Shown: positions 38,493 to 49,670, counted from the stretch's first letter. The stretch is 64,000 nucleotides of DNA from Porticoccaceae bacterium (GCA_026005035.1 BPKH01000006.1:43501-107500), one strand, 5' to 3'. The notes: generated from the letters alone by a model not told the origin. Program-made: numbers and translations.

Positions 38493-40068
38493 TCAGTGGC
38501 GGAAGTGGCGCACGCCGGTAAACACCATGGCGATGCCGTGCTCGTCGGCCGCGGCGATCACCTCCTCGTCGCGGATCGAGCCGCCCGGCTGGATGATGGC
38601 CCGGATGCCGCACGCCGCGGCGTTGTCCACCGCGTCGCGGAAGGGGAAGAAGGCGTCCGAGGCCATGGCCGCGCCGGCGAGGGAGAGCCCCGCCTGCTCC
38701 GCCTTGAAGGCGGCGATGCGGGCCGAGTTGACGCGGCTCATCTGGCCGGCGCCGATGCCCAGGGTGCGCCCTTCCCGGCCGTAGACGATGGCATTGGACT
38801 TGACCATCTTGGCCACCTTCCAGACGAACAGCAGGTCGGCGAGCTCCGCCTCGTCGGGCGCGCGGCGGGTCACCACCCGCAGGTCGGCACGCTCCACCAT
38901 GGCCAGATCGCGGTCCTGAACCAAGAGTCCCCCCACCACCCGCTTGAAGTCCAGCGCCGGCCGCGGGGTGCTCCAGCCACCGGTGGCCAACACCCGCACG
39001 TTGGGTTTGGCGGACAGAGCCGCCAGGGCCTCGTCGCTCACCGCCGGGGCGGCGATCACTTCGACGAACTGTCGCTCGAGCACGGCCCGCGCGGTGGCGC
39101 CGTCGAGTTCGCGGTTGAAGGCCACGATGCCGCCGAAGGCCGACTCGGGATCGGTGGCGAAGGCGCGCTCGTAGGCGGCGAGCAGGTTTTCGGCGACGGC
39201 CGCCCCGCAGGGGTTGGCGTGTTTGACGATCGCGCAGGCGGGCTCGGCAAAGAGGCGCACCGTCTCCAGGGCGGTGTCGGCGTCGGCGATGTTGTTGAAG
39301 GACAGGGCCTTGCCCTGCAGGAGCCGGGCGCTCGCCACCCCCGCCTCGAGCTCGCCGGGCTCCGCGTAGAAGGCCGCTTTCTGGTGGGGGTTTTCCCCGT
39401 AGCGCAGGTCGAGGCGCTTGCGGAATTGCAGGGTGAGGGTGGTGGGGAAGTCGTGGCGGCGGTTGTCCAGATCCCGCGCCCCGAAGTGGTTGGCGATGGC
39501 GGCGTCGTAGGCCGCGGTGTGGGAGAAGGCCTCCACCATCAAGCGGTAGCGGGTGGCCGCGGACAGCCGGCCGGCGGAGGCAGACAGTTCGCGGAGGAGC
39601 TCGTCGTAATCCTCGGGGCGCACCACCACCGCCACGTCCCGCCAGTTCTTGGCCGCCGAGCGGATCATCGCCGGCCCGCCGATGTCCACCTGTTCGACGG
39701 CGGTGTCCAGATCGCAGCCGGGGTCGGCCACCGTGTCGGCGAAGGGGTAGAGGTTGACCACCACCAGGTCGATGGGCAGGATCCCATGGGCCTCCATCAC
39801 CGCCTCGTCGCGACCCCCGCCGCCCGAGGATGCCGCCGTGGATTTTGGGGTGCAGGGTCTTGACCCGGCCGTCCATCATCTCGGGAAACCCGGTGTAGTC
39901 GGCCACCTCGCGCACGGCGAGGCCGTTTTCCGCCAGGAGCCGCGCCGTGCCGCCGGTGGAGAGGAGTTCCACCCCGAGGGCGGCGAGGCCTTGGGCGAAG
40001 GGGACGATGCCCCGCTTGTCGGAAACGCTCAACAGGGCGCGGCGGATCGGCCGCGGGGCGTCGCTCAT
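38493..40068 (-). CDS. purH: bifunctional AICAR transformylase/IMP cyclohydrolase (one frameshift)
   Basis: Last two steps of IMP synthesis. The N-terminal MGS-like cyclohydrolase part ([21 protein letters not shown]) is in one frame; the rest ([19 protein letters not shown] through [28 protein letters not shown] and the end) is in another. One extra base in the CCCCC run at 39814-39818 explains the break. Otherwise length is typical. Probably a sequencing error because every domain is conserved. ATG 40068 overlaps the fis stop. Confidence 0.88.
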
Positions 40069-40379
40069 CGGGCGCGTTCTCCCAGCAGGTTGTACTGTTT
40101 GAGCTTCTTGCGCAAAGTCCCCCGGTTGAGCCCCAGCATGGCCGCGGCGCGGCTCTGGTTGCCGCCGGTGTACGCCAGCACGGCTTGCAGCAACGGGGCT
40201 TCCACCTGTTCGAGCACCATCTGGTAGAGGTTGGTGGTCGGCTGGCCGTCGAGGGTGGCGAAGTACTGTTCGAGGACGGCGGCCACGCTGTCGCGCAGCG
40301 ACTGCGCGCCGGTGCTGGGGGCAGCGTTCTCCCCGCCGGCGGCGGGGAGGACGAGGGTGAAGCGGTTGGCGGCGGTCAT
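40065..40379 (-). CDS. fis: DNA-binding protein Fis
   Basis: 104 aa nucleoid protein. C-terminal [23 protein letters not shown] and KKLKQYNL are diagnostic. ATG 40379 overlaps the dusB stop (ATGA) and its stop overlaps purH. The dusB-fis pair is a classical gammaproteobacterial arrangement. Confidence 0.96.
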   Translation of the reverse strand: MTAANRFTLVLPAAGGENAAPSTGAQSLRDSVAAVLEQYFATLDGQPTTNLYQMVLEQVEAPLLQAVLAYTGGNQSRAAAMLGLNRGTLRKKLKQYNLLGERAR

Positions 40380-41368
40380 GCGGCTTCTCTCCGATGACAG
40401 GGCCAGAGGGAGGTCGGGAGTCGTTGGAGGAATTCGGCTTGCGCCCGCGCGTTTGGCAGGGCGTTGAAGGCGCGCCGCGCGGCGGTGCCGCCGGGCAGGC
40501 GCTCGAGATAAAACCCGACGTGTTTGCGGGCCATGCCCACCCCGAGAGGCTCGCCGTAGTGGTGGTGGATGGCAGCCAGGTGTTCGCGCACGACGGCCAG
40601 CCACTCCTCGCGGCTGGGCGGCGGCGGCGCGCGCCCGGTGTCCAGGTATGCCGCCAGCGCGCGGAAGATCCAGGGGTTGCCGCATGCCCCGCGGCCGATC
40701 ATCACACCGGCCGCTCCCGTGTGGGCCAGCACCCGGGCGGCCTGCGCGGGGGAGTCGATGTCGCCGTTGGCGAGCACCGGGATCCGCACCCGGGCGACGA
40801 TCTCGGCGATGGTGTCGTACTCCGCCCGGCCGGCGAAGCGGCAGGCGCGGGTCCGACCGTGGACGGCGAGTAGCGCCACCCCGCAGTCCTCGGCGATGCG
40901 GGCGATGGTCGGGCCATTGCGGTGCTGGGGGTCGGGGCCGGTACGCATCTTGAGGGTCACGGGAACCGCCACCGCCGCCACGACCGCTCGGAGGATGCGC
41001 GCCACCAGCCTTTCGTCGGACAACAGCGCCGACCCCGCCTGGCGGCGGCAGACCTTTTTGGCCGGGCAGCCCATGTTGATGTCGACGATCTGGGCGCCCC
41101 GCGCCACCGCGGCTTTGGCGGCGGCGGCGAGCAGCTCCGGGTCGCCGCCGGCGATCTGTACCACCCGGGGTTCGAGTTCGTCGCGGGCGGGCAGGCGGGT
41201 GCGGCTCTTGCGGCTCTGCCACAGGGCGGTGTTGGCGGTGACCATTTCCGCCACCGCGTAGCCCGCCCCGAAGCGGCGGCACAGGGCGCGAAACGGCCGG
41301 TCGGTGACGCCCGCCATGGGAGCGAGAACGGCCCGGGAGCGGATGCAGTGGTCGCCGATGGCAAACAA
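40376..41368 (-). CDS. dusB: tRNA-dihydrouridine synthase B
   Basis: 330 aa FMN enzyme. [13 protein letters not shown], the catalytic-cysteine motif [20 protein letters not shown], and [12 protein letters not shown] are complete. Starts at TTG 41368. Precedes fis with a four-base overlap. TATCAT upstream on the minus strand near 41415 could be a -10 box but lacks a clear -35. Confidence 0.95.
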   Translation of the reverse strand: MFAIGDHCIRSRAVLAPMAGVTDRPFRALCRRFGAGYAVAEMVTANTALWQSRKSRTRLPARDELEPRVVQIAGGDPELLAAAAKAAVARGAQIVDINMGCPAKKVCRRQAGSALLSDERLVARILRAVVAAVAVPVTLKMRTGPDPQHRNGPTIARIAEDCGVALLAVHGRTRACRFAGRAEYDTIAEIVARVRIPVLANGDIDSPAQAARVLAHTGAAGVMIGRGACGNPWIFRALAAYLDTGRAPPPPSREEWLAVVREHLAAIHHHYGEPLGVGMARKHVGFYLERLPGGTAARRAFNALPNARAQAEFLQRLPTSLWPCHRREAA

Positions 41369-41452
41369 GGCCGTATCCCCAGTAGAGGTGTAGTGGCGGC
41401 GCGCGGGAGGGCGACAATGATAGCGCCCCCGGGCGGGGGGCGGAAGGACCTC

Positions 41453-42250
41453 CTAGGCCTCGGGCACCAGCCGGAAGGAGAGCGCCTCGCGCCCGGGATC
41501 GACGATTTCCAGCTCGATTCGCACCGGTTGTCGGGGCGGCATGGCGGCAAGCGAGCGCAGCTCGGGGGAGAGGTATTCCCCGGGATAAAAGGTTCGCCGC
41601 CCCACGATCCTTCCCTGGAGGTCCTCGAAGCTCAGCGTCAAGGGGGGAAAGGGACGGGGCACATCGGCGGCATTGAGAAGGGTCGCTTCCACCAGCAGCG
41701 CCCCCGCCACCGCCGGGTGGCTGCGGACCACCAGTTCGGCGGCCACCACCGCTCCGGGACTCGCTTCCGGTTGCGGCAGGGGGCAGCCGAGCCGCGGGCA
41801 GAGCCGGGCCGCCGCCCGTCCGGGAAGGGAGTCGGGGGGAAAGCGCAGGCTGTTGAAGTAGAGGATCTGCAGCGGCAAGAGCGCTGCCAGCAGCAGGTTG
41901 GCGGCGAGCCAGGGAAGGCGCCGCCGCGCGCCGCGCGCGCTCACCGCGCGCTGTTCCGCTTCGGCGATGAGGGTGGCCCCATCCAATTGCAACCGCTCCA
42001 CCAACGCGCGCGCTCTCGCGCCCGGGGGGTCGGCCGGCGGCGGAATCGGCGGGGTTGGCGCGGCGGGTGGGGAGGGCGACTGCGGCGCCGCCGCACTCTC
42101 TTCGAGATGGGCGCGGCCGTCGAAGGTGGCGAGGCAGCGGCCGCAGCGCACCAGGCCGTCGGCGGCGCGAAGCTGCGCCTCGCTCACCCGAAACAGGGTT
42201 TGACAGTGGGGGCAGCGGGTCCGGATTTTGTTTTCGACCACCTCAGCCAC
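41453..42250 (-). CDS. DUF3426 zinc-ribbon membrane protein
   Basis: 265 aa. N-terminal MJ0042-type zinc ribbon ([17 protein letters not shown], then VRCGRC), a Pro/Ala-rich linker, one membrane helix ([21 protein letters not shown]), and a C-terminal DUF3426 domain. Function unknown. GTG 42250 overlaps prmA by 8 bp. It commonly sits between prmA and dusB, as here. Confidence 0.88.
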   Translation of the reverse strand: MAEVVENKIRTRCPHCQTLFRVSEAQLRAADGLVRCGRCLATFDGRAHLEESAAAPQSPSPPAAPTPPIPPPADPPGARARALVERLQLDGATLIAEAEQRAVSARGARRRLPWLAANLLLAALLPLQILYFNSLRFPPDSLPGRAAARLCPRLGCPLPQPEASPGAVVAAELVVRSHPAVAGALLVEATLLNAADVPRPFPPLTLSFEDLQGRIVGRRTFYPGEYLSPELRSLAAMPPRQPVRIELEIVDPGREALSFRLVPEA

Positions 42251-43115
42251 ACCTCTGGCCCGCGAGCATCGCCCAGCCGTCGCGCACCTCCAGGCGGCGA
42301 AACGCCACCCTGGGGAAGGCGCGGGCCACCGCGTCGGCCTGGGCCGGGGTGAAGCCGGACAGGACCAGCCATCCCTCCGGGAGGAGGAGGTCGGTCAGGC
42401 GCTCCGCCAGGTCGATCAGGGGTGCGGCGAGGATGTTGGCGAGCACCAGTTCCGCGCGCAGGGCGGGCAGCGCCTGGGGGGCGGCCAGGACGAGGCGGTC
42501 CTCGCCGAGTCCGTTGCGCGCCGCGTTGGCACGGCTCGCCCAGAGGGCCTGGGGGTCGTGGTCGACGCCGAGCGCCCGGCGCGCCCCCAACAACAGGGCG
42601 GCGATGGCCAGGATCCCCGAGCCGCAGCCGTAATCGACCACCTGGAGGCCTTCCGGGGGATGGCGGTCCAGCCATTCGAGACAGAGGCGGGTGGTGGGGT
42701 GGTCGCCGGTGCCGAAGGCGAGACCGGGATCCAGGCGCATCGCCACCGCTGCCGGCTCGGGTGCCTCCCGCCCGTCGGGGAGCACCCACAACCGCCTGCC
42801 GCAGCGGATGGGGCCGAAGCGGTCGAGCCAGACGCGCTCCCAGGCGCGATCCTCGAGCCACTCGAAGCGGTGCGGCCGCTCGTCGAGGGCGAGCCGGGCG
42901 CGCAGCTCGCCGCGGTCGGCGTCGGCCGGAAACAGGGCGGCAAGGGTGACTTTTCGCCACAGGGGCGCCTCGCCCACTCCCGGTTCCAGCACCGGCTCCT
43001 CGGCCGGCTCCCCGGCGAGGAGACTCACCGCGCAGGCGCCGGCGGCCTCCAGGGCCTCTTCCCAGCGGGCGACCTCTTCCCGCCCCACCTGAAAGGAAAG
43101 GCGCAGCCAGGGCAT
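42243..43115 (-). CDS. prmA: ribosomal protein L11 methyltransferase
   Basis: 290 aa. SAM-binding motif VVDYGCGSGILAIAAL and the target motif VLANILAAPLIDLA are present; N-terminal L11-recognition domain precedes. Trimethylates L11. ATG overlaps the accC stop (ATGA). Confidence 0.95.
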   Translation of the reverse strand: MPWLRLSFQVGREEVARWEEALEAAGACAVSLLAGEPAEEPVLEPGVGEAPLWRKVTLAALFPADADRGELRARLALDERPHRFEWLEDRAWERVWLDRFGPIRCGRRLWVLPDGREAPEPAAVAMRLDPGLAFGTGDHPTTRLCLEWLDRHPPEGLQVVDYGCGSGILAIAALLLGARRALGVDHDPQALWASRANAARNGLGEDRLVLAAPQALPALRAELVLANILAAPLIDLAERLTDLLLPEGWLVLSGFTPAQADAVARAFPRVAFRRLEVRDGWAMLAGQRCG

Positions 43116-44455
43116 CAGCGAGGAAGCCGCCGTTCCAGGTAGTGGATGTCCACCCCGCCCTGGAGCACCGCCGCGTCCTCCACCAGGCGGCGATGGAGGG
43201 GGGCGTTGGTCTTGACCCCCTCCACCAGAAGCTCATCCAGGGCGTTGCGCATCCGGGCGAAGGCCTCGGCGCGGTCGCTGCCGTGGGCGATGATCTTTGC
43301 CACCAGGGAGTCGTAGTAGGGGGGGATGGTGTAGCCACAATAGAGGTGGGAATCCACCCGGATGCCGTTGCCTCCGGGGGCGTGGAAGGTGCTCACCCGC
43401 CCGGGGGAGGGCAGGAAGGTGTCGGGATCCTCGGCGTTGATGCGGCACTCCACCGCGTGGCCGCGGATCACCACGTCCTCCTGGCGCAGTCGCAACGGTT
43501 CGCCGGCGGCGATCCTGATTTGCTCCTTGACCAGGTCGACACCGGTCACCATCTCGGTGACCGGGTGCTCCACCTGGATGCGGGTGTTCATCTCGATGAA
43601 ATAGAAGTGCCCGTCCTGGTAGAGGAACTCGAAGGTGCCGGCACCGCGGTAGCCGATCTCGAGGCAGGCGCGCACGCACAGCTCGCCGATGGCCTGGCGC
43701 TCCTCTTCGGAAATGCCCGGCGCCGGCGCCTCCTCGAGGATTTTCTGGTGGCGCCGCTGAAGGGAGCAATCCCGATCCCCCAGGTGGATCGCCTGGCCGC
43801 GGCCGTCCGCCAGCACCTGGATCTCCACGTGGCGCGGGTGGTCGAGGAACTTCTCCAGGTAGACCGTGCCGTCGCCGAAGGCCGCCTGGGCCTCGGCGCG
43901 GGTGACCGCCACCGCCTTGAGGAGCGCCGCCTCACTGTGGACCACGCGCATCCCCCGCCCGCCGCCGCCGGCGGCGGCCTTGACGATCACCGGGTAGCCC
44001 ACCGCCCGGGCGATGCGGCGGATCTCCCCCTCGTCGTCGGGCAGGGGGCCGTCGGAGCCCGGCACCGTGGGCACGCCGGCGCGCTTCATGGCGGCGATGG
44101 CGGAGACCTTGTCCCCCATCAGGCGGATCACCTCGGGTGTGGGGCCGATGAAGACGAAGCCGCTTCTCTCCACCTGTTCGGCGAAGTCGGCGTTTTCGGC
44201 GAGGAAGCCGTAGCCGGGATGGACCGCTTGGGCGTCGCTCACCTCCAGGGCGCTGATGATGGCCGGGCCGTTGAGATAGCTGGCGCCGGGGGGATTGGGG
44301 CCGATGCAGATCGATTCGTCGGCGAGGCGCACGTGTTTGAGGTCGGCGTCCACCTTGGAGTGCACCGCCACCGTGGCGATCCCCAGTTCGCGGCAGGCGC
44401 GCAGGATGCGCAGGGCGATCTCTCCCCGGTTGGCGATGAGGACCTTGTCGAACAT
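43115..44455 (-). CDS. accC: acetyl-CoA carboxylase biotin carboxylase subunit
   Basis: 446 aa ATP-grasp enzyme. [20 protein letters not shown] start, [14 protein letters not shown] glycine loop, and [18 protein letters not shown] catalytic motif. Carboxylates the biotin on AccB for fatty-acid synthesis. 11 bp after accB. Confidence 0.97.
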   Translation of the reverse strand: MFDKVLIANRGEIALRILRACRELGIATVAVHSKVDADLKHVRLADESICIGPNPPGASYLNGPAIISALEVSDAQAVHPGYGFLAENADFAEQVERSGFVFIGPTPEVIRLMGDKVSAIAAMKRAGVPTVPGSDGPLPDDEGEIRRIARAVGYPVIVKAAAGGGGRGMRVVHSEAALLKAVAVTRAEAQAAFGDGTVYLEKFLDHPRHVEIQVLADGRGQAIHLGDRDCSLQRRHQKILEEAPAPGISEEERQAIGELCVRACLEIGYRGAGTFEFLYQDGHFYFIEMNTRIQVEHPVTEMVTGVDLVKEQIRIAAGEPLRLRQEDVVIRGHAVECRINAEDPDTFLPSPGRVSTFHAPGGNGIRVDSHLYCGYTIPPYYDSLVAKIIAHGSDRAEAFARMRNALDELLVEGVKTNAPLHRRLVEDAAVLQGGVDIHYLERRLPR

Positions 44456-44466
44456 CGGGGTGGCCG

Positions 44467-44928
44467 TCAGAGAATGGTCAAAAGGGGTTGGTCGAACTCC
44501 ACGGCGGCGCCGTCCTCCACCAGGATGGCGCCGATGGTGCCGGCCCGATCCGCTTCGATCTGGTTCATCATTTTCATCGCTTCGACGATGCACAGGACGT
44601 CGCCGGGCTTGACCTGCTGGCCCACCTCGACGAAGGGGGGGGCGCCCGGCGCCGGTGCGCGGTAGAAGGTGCCCACCATGGGCGAGCGCACCACGTGGCC
44701 CTCGAGGGCCGGCGCGGCGGTGGGGCCGTCGGCAGGGGGCGCGGCGGGGGCGGGTGCGGCGGGGGCGGGTGCGGCGGCGGCGGGCGGCGGTGCCGGGACG
44801 GGTGCCGCGAGCGTCGCGAAGCCGCTGCGGGTGATGCGCACCGACGCCTCCCCCTCGCGAACCTCGATCTCCGCCACGTCCGAGGCTTGGATGAGCTCGA
44901 TCAGCTTTTTGATTTTGCGGATATCCAT
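44467..44928 (-). CDS. accB: biotin carboxyl carrier protein of acetyl-CoA carboxylase
   Basis: 153 aa. The biotinylation motif [11 protein letters not shown] is near the C terminus, with a family-typical thumb. A long Ala/Pro linker (about residues 40-75) joins it to the N-terminal [13 protein letters not shown] segment. Partner of AccC in the same operon. Confidence 0.97.
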   Translation of the reverse strand: MDIRKIKKLIELIQASDVAEIEVREGEASVRITRSGFATLAAPVPAPPPAAAAPAPAAPAPAAPPADGPTAAPALEGHVVRSPMVGTFYRAPAPGAPPFVEVGQQVKPGDVLCIVEAMKMMNQIEADRAGTIGAILVEDGAAVEFDQPLLTIL

Positions 44929-44931
44929 GGC

Positions 44932-45378
44932 TCAGTTTCGCTGTTCCAGGCGGGCGAGGGCGGCGAGCAGGGCCAGCTCGTATCCCAGGGCGCCGAGGCC
45001 GGTGATCACCCCTTCGGCGATGTCCGAAAAGTAGGAATGGTGGCGGAAGGGTTCGCGCCGGTGGACGTTGGACAGGTGCACTTCGATGAAGGGGATGCCG
45101 GCAGCGAGCAGGGCGTCTCTCAGGGCCACGCTGGTGTGGGTGAAGGCGGCGGGATTGAAGACGATGAACTCGACGCCTTCGCGCCGGGCGTCGTGGATCC
45201 GCTCGATCAGTTCGTACTCGGCGTTGCTCTGCAGGCTCTGGAAGTGGTGGCCGCGCTCGACGCACAGCGCTTCCAGGCGGCGATCGATCTCTTCCAGGGT
45301 GACCGCGCCGTAGAGGTCGGGTTCGCGGGTACCGAGGAGGTTGAGATTGGGTCCGTGGAGGACGAGGATGGTGGCCAC
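44932..45378 (-). CDS. aroQ: 3-dehydroquinate dehydratase type II
   Basis: 148 aa shikimate-pathway enzyme. [35 protein letters not shown] and [20 protein letters not shown] contain the catalytic Tyr, Asn and His. GTG start. It precedes accBC, as in many gammaproteobacteria. Confidence 0.97.
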   Translation of the reverse strand: MATILVLHGPNLNLLGTREPDLYGAVTLEEIDRRLEALCVERGHHFQSLQSNAEYELIERIHDARREGVEFIVFNPAAFTHTSVALRDALLAAGIPFIEVHLSNVHRREPFRHHSYFSDIAEGVITGLGALGYELALLAALARLEQRN

Positions 45379-45469
45379 CTGGCTACGCCGTCGTTGTCGT
45401 GGGACGCGGGGCGAGTCTGCCGGAAAGACAACGTGCTGTCCACCATCCCGGCGCCCTGCCCGCGGGCGG

Positions 45470-47167
45470 TCAGGGCGCCGCCGCGCGGGGACGGGTCAAC
45501 GTCTCGCGCACTGTCCAGGGGGTCAGGATCTGGGGCAGCACCACCGGCGTGCGGCTGCCGGCCGGAAAGAAGAGATAGAGCGGCACGCCGCTGCGACCAT
45601 GGGCTTCCAGCAGGGCGGTGACCTCGGGGTCGCCGCCGGTCCAGTCCGCCTTGAGGTAGGTGATCCCCTTCTCGGCGAGCAGCCTTTTGAAGGCGTCGCT
45701 GTCGAGCACCGTCCGCTCGTTGGCCAGGCAGCTCAGACACCAGTCGGCGGTGGCGTTGACGAACACCGCCCGACCTTCCACGAGGAGTGCTTCCAGGCGC
45801 TCGGCCGAATAGGGCTCGAAGTGGGGCGGATCCCCACCCTCGCGCAGGGCGGCGGCGGGCAGGGCGAGGGCCGCCACCAGTCCTGCCGCGGCGGCAACAC
45901 GGGCCAGGAGACCGCGTTGGCGGCCGACCCAGAGGGCGAAGGCGATCGCCACGAGGCCCGCGCCCACCGCCGCCACGGCGCCGTTGCCCGCCTGGTTGCC
46001 CAAAATCCAGGCGAGCCAGACGCAGGTGAGGTAGAGGGGAAAGGCGAGCAGCTCCTTGAGGGTGACCATCCAGGGGCCGGGGCGGGGCAGCTTGTTCAGC
46101 AGCCCCGGCATCCAGGTCAGGGCCAGCAAGGGGAAAGCCATCCCCGCGCCCAGGGCGGCGAACACCGCGAGCGCCGTTCCCGCTGGCTGGGTCAGGGCGT
46201 AGCCCAGGGCGGTGCCCATGAAGGGGGCGGAACAGGGACTGGCCACCAGGGTCGCCAGCACCCCGGCGGCAAAACTGTTGCCGAGGCCCTCTCCTCCGGC
46301 CCAGGACTGCCCGATTCCGGCCAGGCGGGCGAGGGGGGCCCAAAAGCCCGAGAAGGCGAGGCCGAGGAGGAAAAAGAGGTAGATGAGGGCGGCCACGAAG
46401 CCCGGTGCCTGCAGTTGGAACCCCCATCCCAGGGAGGCGCCAGCCGCGCGCAGGGCGAGGAGTACGGCGGCGACGACCAGGAAGCTCACCACCACTCCGG
46501 CTGTCCAGGCGAGCCCGTGGGCGTGGCGCCGCGCGCCGCCCAGTTTGCCGCTGCCGAGGCTGAGCACTTTGATAGAGAGGATGGGAAAGACGCAGGGCAT
46601 GAGATTGAGGATCAGCCCCCCCGCAAACGCCAGGACGAGCGCCGCGGCCAGCGTGGTGTGCGCTGCATTGGGCGGCGGGGTGGGATCGGCTTCCGCCACC
46701 GGCAAGGGACCGTCGGTGGTCGCCAGGGTCACCCACTGGGCGCGGGGTGGATAGCACAGACCGGCGTCGGCGCACCCCTGGGAGAGCACCCGCACCCGGC
46801 CGCGGGCGCGGTCGGGCAAGCGGCCGCTCAGGGTAACCTCGCCGTAGTAGACCTGCAGGGTGCGGCCGTAGTATTCGTCGAAGCGCTCGACCCCCGGCGG
46901 CATCTCCAGGGAAAGGGGCGCGTTTCCCTCCTCGAGGGCGGCGGCGAACCGGTCCTTGTAGAGGTAGTAACCGGGGGCGATCCGCCAGTGGAGGAGGAGG
47001 CGCTCGCCCTCGCGGCGTGCTTCCAGCCGGTAGGCTTCCTGGACCGGCAGGAATTCGTGGGCCTGTGCCGCGCCGGGCAGCGGGCGCGGCCCCTCCAGGG
47101 CGGCGGCCGCGAGGGCGGCCCCCAGCCCGGCCAGAAGCGGCAACCACAGGCGCAGTAGGGCGGCCAC
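45470..47167 (-). CDS. dsbD: thiol:disulfide interchange protein DsbD
   Basis: 565 aa. Three domains: periplasmic alpha domain with the pair in [13 protein letters not shown], an eight-helix membrane domain with [12 protein letters not shown] and [10 protein letters not shown] cysteines, and a C-terminal thioredoxin domain [11 protein letters not shown]. Transfers electrons from cytoplasmic thioredoxin to the periplasm for cytochrome c maturation and disulfide repair. GTG start. Divergent from a copper chaperone gene. Confidence 0.95.
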   Translation of the reverse strand: MAALLRLWLPLLAGLGAALAAAALEGPRPLPGAAQAHEFLPVQEAYRLEARREGERLLLHWRIAPGYYLYKDRFAAALEEGNAPLSLEMPPGVERFDEYYGRTLQVYYGEVTLSGRLPDRARGRVRVLSQGCADAGLCYPPRAQWVTLATTDGPLPVAEADPTPPPNAAHTTLAAALVLAFAGGLILNLMPCVFPILSIKVLSLGSGKLGGARRHAHGLAWTAGVVVSFLVVAAVLLALRAAGASLGWGFQLQAPGFVAALIYLFFLLGLAFSGFWAPLARLAGIGQSWAGGEGLGNSFAAGVLATLVASPCSAPFMGTALGYALTQPAGTALAVFAALGAGMAFPLLALTWMPGLLNKLPRPGPWMVTLKELLAFPLYLTCVWLAWILGNQAGNGAVAAVGAGLVAIAFALWVGRQRGLLARVAAAAGLVAALALPAAALREGGDPPHFEPYSAERLEALLVEGRAVFVNATADWCLSCLANERTVLDSDAFKRLLAEKGITYLKADWTGGDPEVTALLEAHGRSGVPLYLFFPAGSRTPVVLPQILTPWTVRETLTRPRAAAP

Positions 47168-47227
47168 GGCGATCCTCCACGGGGCGATGGGGCCATTCTA
47201 AGGGCAAAGGTTCGGCAGAGGGCGTGC

Positions 47228-47239
47228 TATAGTGACACC
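47228..47239 (+). promoter_or_regulatory. -10 box directly before the PCu(A)C start
   Basis: TATAGT at 47228-47233 (5/6), preceded by TGC, six bases before the ATG. Transcription would begin at about the start codon, predicting a leaderless mRNA. No Shine-Dalgarno sequence is present. Confidence 0.45.
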
Positions 47240-47674
47240 ATGCGCAGTGCTCATTGGATGCTCCTCGGCCTGCTCGCCGCCCTTCCGGCGAGGGCCGACG
47301 ACCTGCTCTTCCAGGAAGCGCGGATCGCCCTGCCACCCCCCGGCGCGGGGCAGGCGGCGGGCTACCTGGAGGTGGTGAGCCGCGCCGCCCGGCCCTGCCG
47401 GCTGACGGGCGCGGCCAGCGACGTCGCCGAGCGGGTGGAATTCCACCGCCATCTCCACCACAACGGAATGATGGCCATGCGCCCCGTGGCCGCCGTGGCG
47501 CTTCCCGCCGGTGGCAGGCTCTCCTTCGCCCCCGGCGGCCTGCACCTGATGCTGATCGGCCTGCGCCGCCCCCTCGCCGCCGGCGAGTCGGTCCAGATCC
47601 GGCTCGAGACGGATGTCTGCGGCAGCCACCTGCTTTCCGCCACCGTCGTCGATCTGCGGGAGACCTCGCCGTGA
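47240..47674 (+). CDS. PCu(A)C-type periplasmic copper chaperone
   Basis: 144 aa with a signal peptide ending in ARAD. The DUF461 copper motif is seen: EFHRHLHHNGMMAMRPV and, about 20 residues on, GGLHLMLIGL (Met/His ligands). Delivers copper to the CuA site of cytochrome oxidase in known homologues. An extra cysteine pair (PCR, DVCGS) occurs. Followed by a coupled DUF2333 gene (GTGA). Confidence 0.9.
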   Translation: MRSAHWMLLGLLAALPARADDLLFQEARIALPPPGAGQAAGYLEVVSRAARPCRLTGAASDVAERVEFHRHLHHNGMMAMRPVAAVALPAGGRLSFAPGGLHLMLIGLRRPLAAGESVQIRLETDVCGSHLLSATVVDLRETSP

Positions 47675-48666
47675 ACACCTTGCACCGGCCGCGGGTTCTG
47701 CGCGCCCTGGCGGGCCTGGCGGCGCTCCTGTCGCTTTTCTTCGGCGTGCTGGGCTGGTACTGGAGCCGCATTCCGGAGCGCCCCCACGTGGAGGCGGTGC
47801 TCGCCGACTATCCTCGCGCCCGGGAAGTGGTGGGAGGACTCGTCACCGCCACGCTCATCGCCGAAGCGGAGACGCTGCTCGACAAGCCGGGCGGCTATCT
47901 GAGCAACGATCGCCTGCCCCCGGGGGTGTGGCTCGACAACATGCCCAACTGGGAGTTCGGGGTGCTCACCCAGGTCCGCGATCTGGCCAAGGCGCTGCGC
48001 GACCGCTTCAGTCGCTCCCAGTCCCAGTCCACGGAGGATCCGGATCTGGCGCTGGCCGAGCCGAAGTTCAACTTCGACAACTCGAGCTGGCTGTTCCCCG
48101 CCTCCGAGTCGGAGTACCGCGACGGGATCCGCCACCTGCGCGCCTATCTGGCGCGCTTGGTGGACGAGGACCAGTACAACGCCCAGTTCTACGCCCGGGC
48201 CGACAACCTCAACTTTTGGCTCGCCACCGTCGAGACGCGGCTCGGCAGCTTTTCCCAGCGGCTGGCGGCGAGCGTCGGCCAGCGCCGCCCGGCCGCCCTC
48301 GACCTCGCCGGGGAGGTGGGCGCCCGCCGGAGCACTCCCACCCCCGAGGAGGTGTTGGTCAAGACCTCCTGGTGGGAACTGGACGACGTCTTTTACGAGG
48401 CGCGCGGTTACTGCTGGGCGCTCCTCCACCTGTTGCGGGCGGTGGAGGTCGACTTCGCGGCGGTGCTGGAGCGGAAAAACGCCCGGGCGAGTCTCGATCA
48501 GATCATCCGGGAGCTCGAAGGCTCCCAGACCCCGCTGCGCAGCCCGGTGATCCTCAACGGTTCCGGTTTCGGGTTGCTCGCCAACCACTCCCTCACACTG
48601 GCCTCCTACATCAGCCGCGCCCACGCGGCCATCATCGACCTGCGCGAACTGCTCGCCCAGGGCTGA
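47671..48666 (+). CDS. DUF2333 inner-membrane protein
   Basis: 331 aa. One N-terminal membrane helix (ALAGLAALLSLFFGVLGWYW), then a large periplasmic domain with conserved GGYLSNDRLPPG, DNMPNWEFGVL and SWWELDDVFYEARGY. Family restricted mainly to gammaproteobacteria; function unknown. GTG 47671 overlaps the copper-chaperone stop. It ends 2 bp before the convergent kinase gene. Confidence 0.9.
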   Translation: MNTLHRPRVLRALAGLAALLSLFFGVLGWYWSRIPERPHVEAVLADYPRAREVVGGLVTATLIAEAETLLDKPGGYLSNDRLPPGVWLDNMPNWEFGVLTQVRDLAKALRDRFSRSQSQSTEDPDLALAEPKFNFDNSSWLFPASESEYRDGIRHLRAYLARLVDEDQYNAQFYARADNLNFWLATVETRLGSFSQRLAASVGQRRPAALDLAGEVGARRSTPTPEEVLVKTSWWELDDVFYEARGYCWALLHLLRAVEVDFAAVLERKNARASLDQIIRELEGSQTPLRSPVILNGSGFGLLANHSLTLASYISRAHAAIIDLRELLAQG

Positions 48667-48668
48667 GA

Positions 48669-49670
48669 TCAGCTGGAGAAGGCCTCGAGCAGCCCCCGGT
48701 ACTGTTCCAGGGGCAGGCGCGGGCCGTACTGGCCCACCACGGCGGCGGCGGCCAGGCAACCGAAACGGCCGGCGCGCTGCCAGTCCATGCCGTGGGTGAC
48801 GGCGTAGAGGACGGCCCCTGCAAACATGTCGCCGGCGCCGTTGGTGTCCACCGCGGTGATCGGCTCGGCGGGGATGCGGTGGAGTTCGTCGCCGTCGTGG
48901 ACCAGCGCGCCCTCGCTGCCCAGGGTCACGGCGAAGCGGGGCACCCGGTCGGCGAGCGCCTCCACCGCGTCGGCGAGCTCCTCCTGTTCGGTCCACAAGA
49001 GGGCTTCGGCGCGGTTGCAGAAGAGCAGGTCGACCCCCCCTTCGGCCACTTCGGCGAGCCCCTCGCGGCAGTGCTCGACGATGGCTGGGTCGGAAAGGCT
49101 CAGGGCCACCGCCGTTCCCGTCTGCCGGGCGTGCCGGGCCGCCGCCACCGCCGCCGCCCGGCCGGAGGGGGTGGCGACGAGGTAGCCCTCGAGGTAGAGG
49201 TAGCGGGCGGCGGCCACCGCCTGAAGGTCGAGGTCTTCGGGCCCCAGGGTGGCGCTGATCCCCAGGTAGGTGGCCATGGTGCGCTCGGCGTCGGGGGTGA
49301 TCAGCACCAGACAGCGCCCCGTCTGCCCGGTGGAAAGGGTGGCGGGCCGCGCCACGGCCACCTTGGCGGCGGCCAGATCGTCCAGATAAAAGCGGCCGTC
49401 CTCGTCGTCGGCCACCTTGCCGCAAAAGTGGACGCGGCCGCCGAAGGCGGCCACCGCCAGGGCGGTATTGGCGGCGGATCCCCCGCTCGCCCGTTTGGAA
49501 GCCACCAGGTGGTCGGACAGTTCGGCCAGCAACCGGGCGTGGCGCGCCTCGTCCACCAGGGTCATGTGCCCCTTGGCCAGACCGAGCCGCTCGAGCTCGT
49601 CGTCGAGCACCTCGATTTCGGTATCCACCAGGGCGGCGCCCACCGCCGCGACGTCGTATCGCCGTTCCAT
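48669..49670 (-). CDS. PfkB-family carbohydrate kinase, adenosine-kinase-like
   Basis: 333 aa. N-terminal DVAAVGAALVDTEIEV, ASGGSAANTALAVAAFGG (sugar binding) and DTNGAGDMFAGAVLY (catalytic Asp) identify a PfkB kinase, closest in pattern to bacterial adenosine kinases. It would salvage adenosine released by AhcY. Substrate assignment is inference. ATG 49670; single gene. Confidence 0.88.
   Translation of the reverse strand: MERRYDVAAVGAALVDTEIEVLDDELERLGLAKGHMTLVDEARHARLLAELSDHLVASKRASGGSAANTALAVAAFGGRVHFCGKVADDEDGRFYLDDLAAAKVAVARPATLSTGQTGRCLVLITPDAERTMATYLGISATLGPEDLDLQAVAAARYLYLEGYLVATPSGRAAAVAAARHARQTGTAVALSLSDPAIVEHCREGLAEVAEGGVDLLFCNRAEALLWTEQEELADAVEALADRVPRFAVTLGSEGALVHDGDELHRIPAEPITAVDTNGAGDMFAGAVLYAVTHGMDWQRAGRFGCLAAAAVVGQYGPRLPLEQYRGLLEAFSS

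Noticed and set aside
41424-41443. GC-only hairpin upstream of dusB as a terminator
   Set aside because: No T-run on either strand; may be chance in C/G runs.
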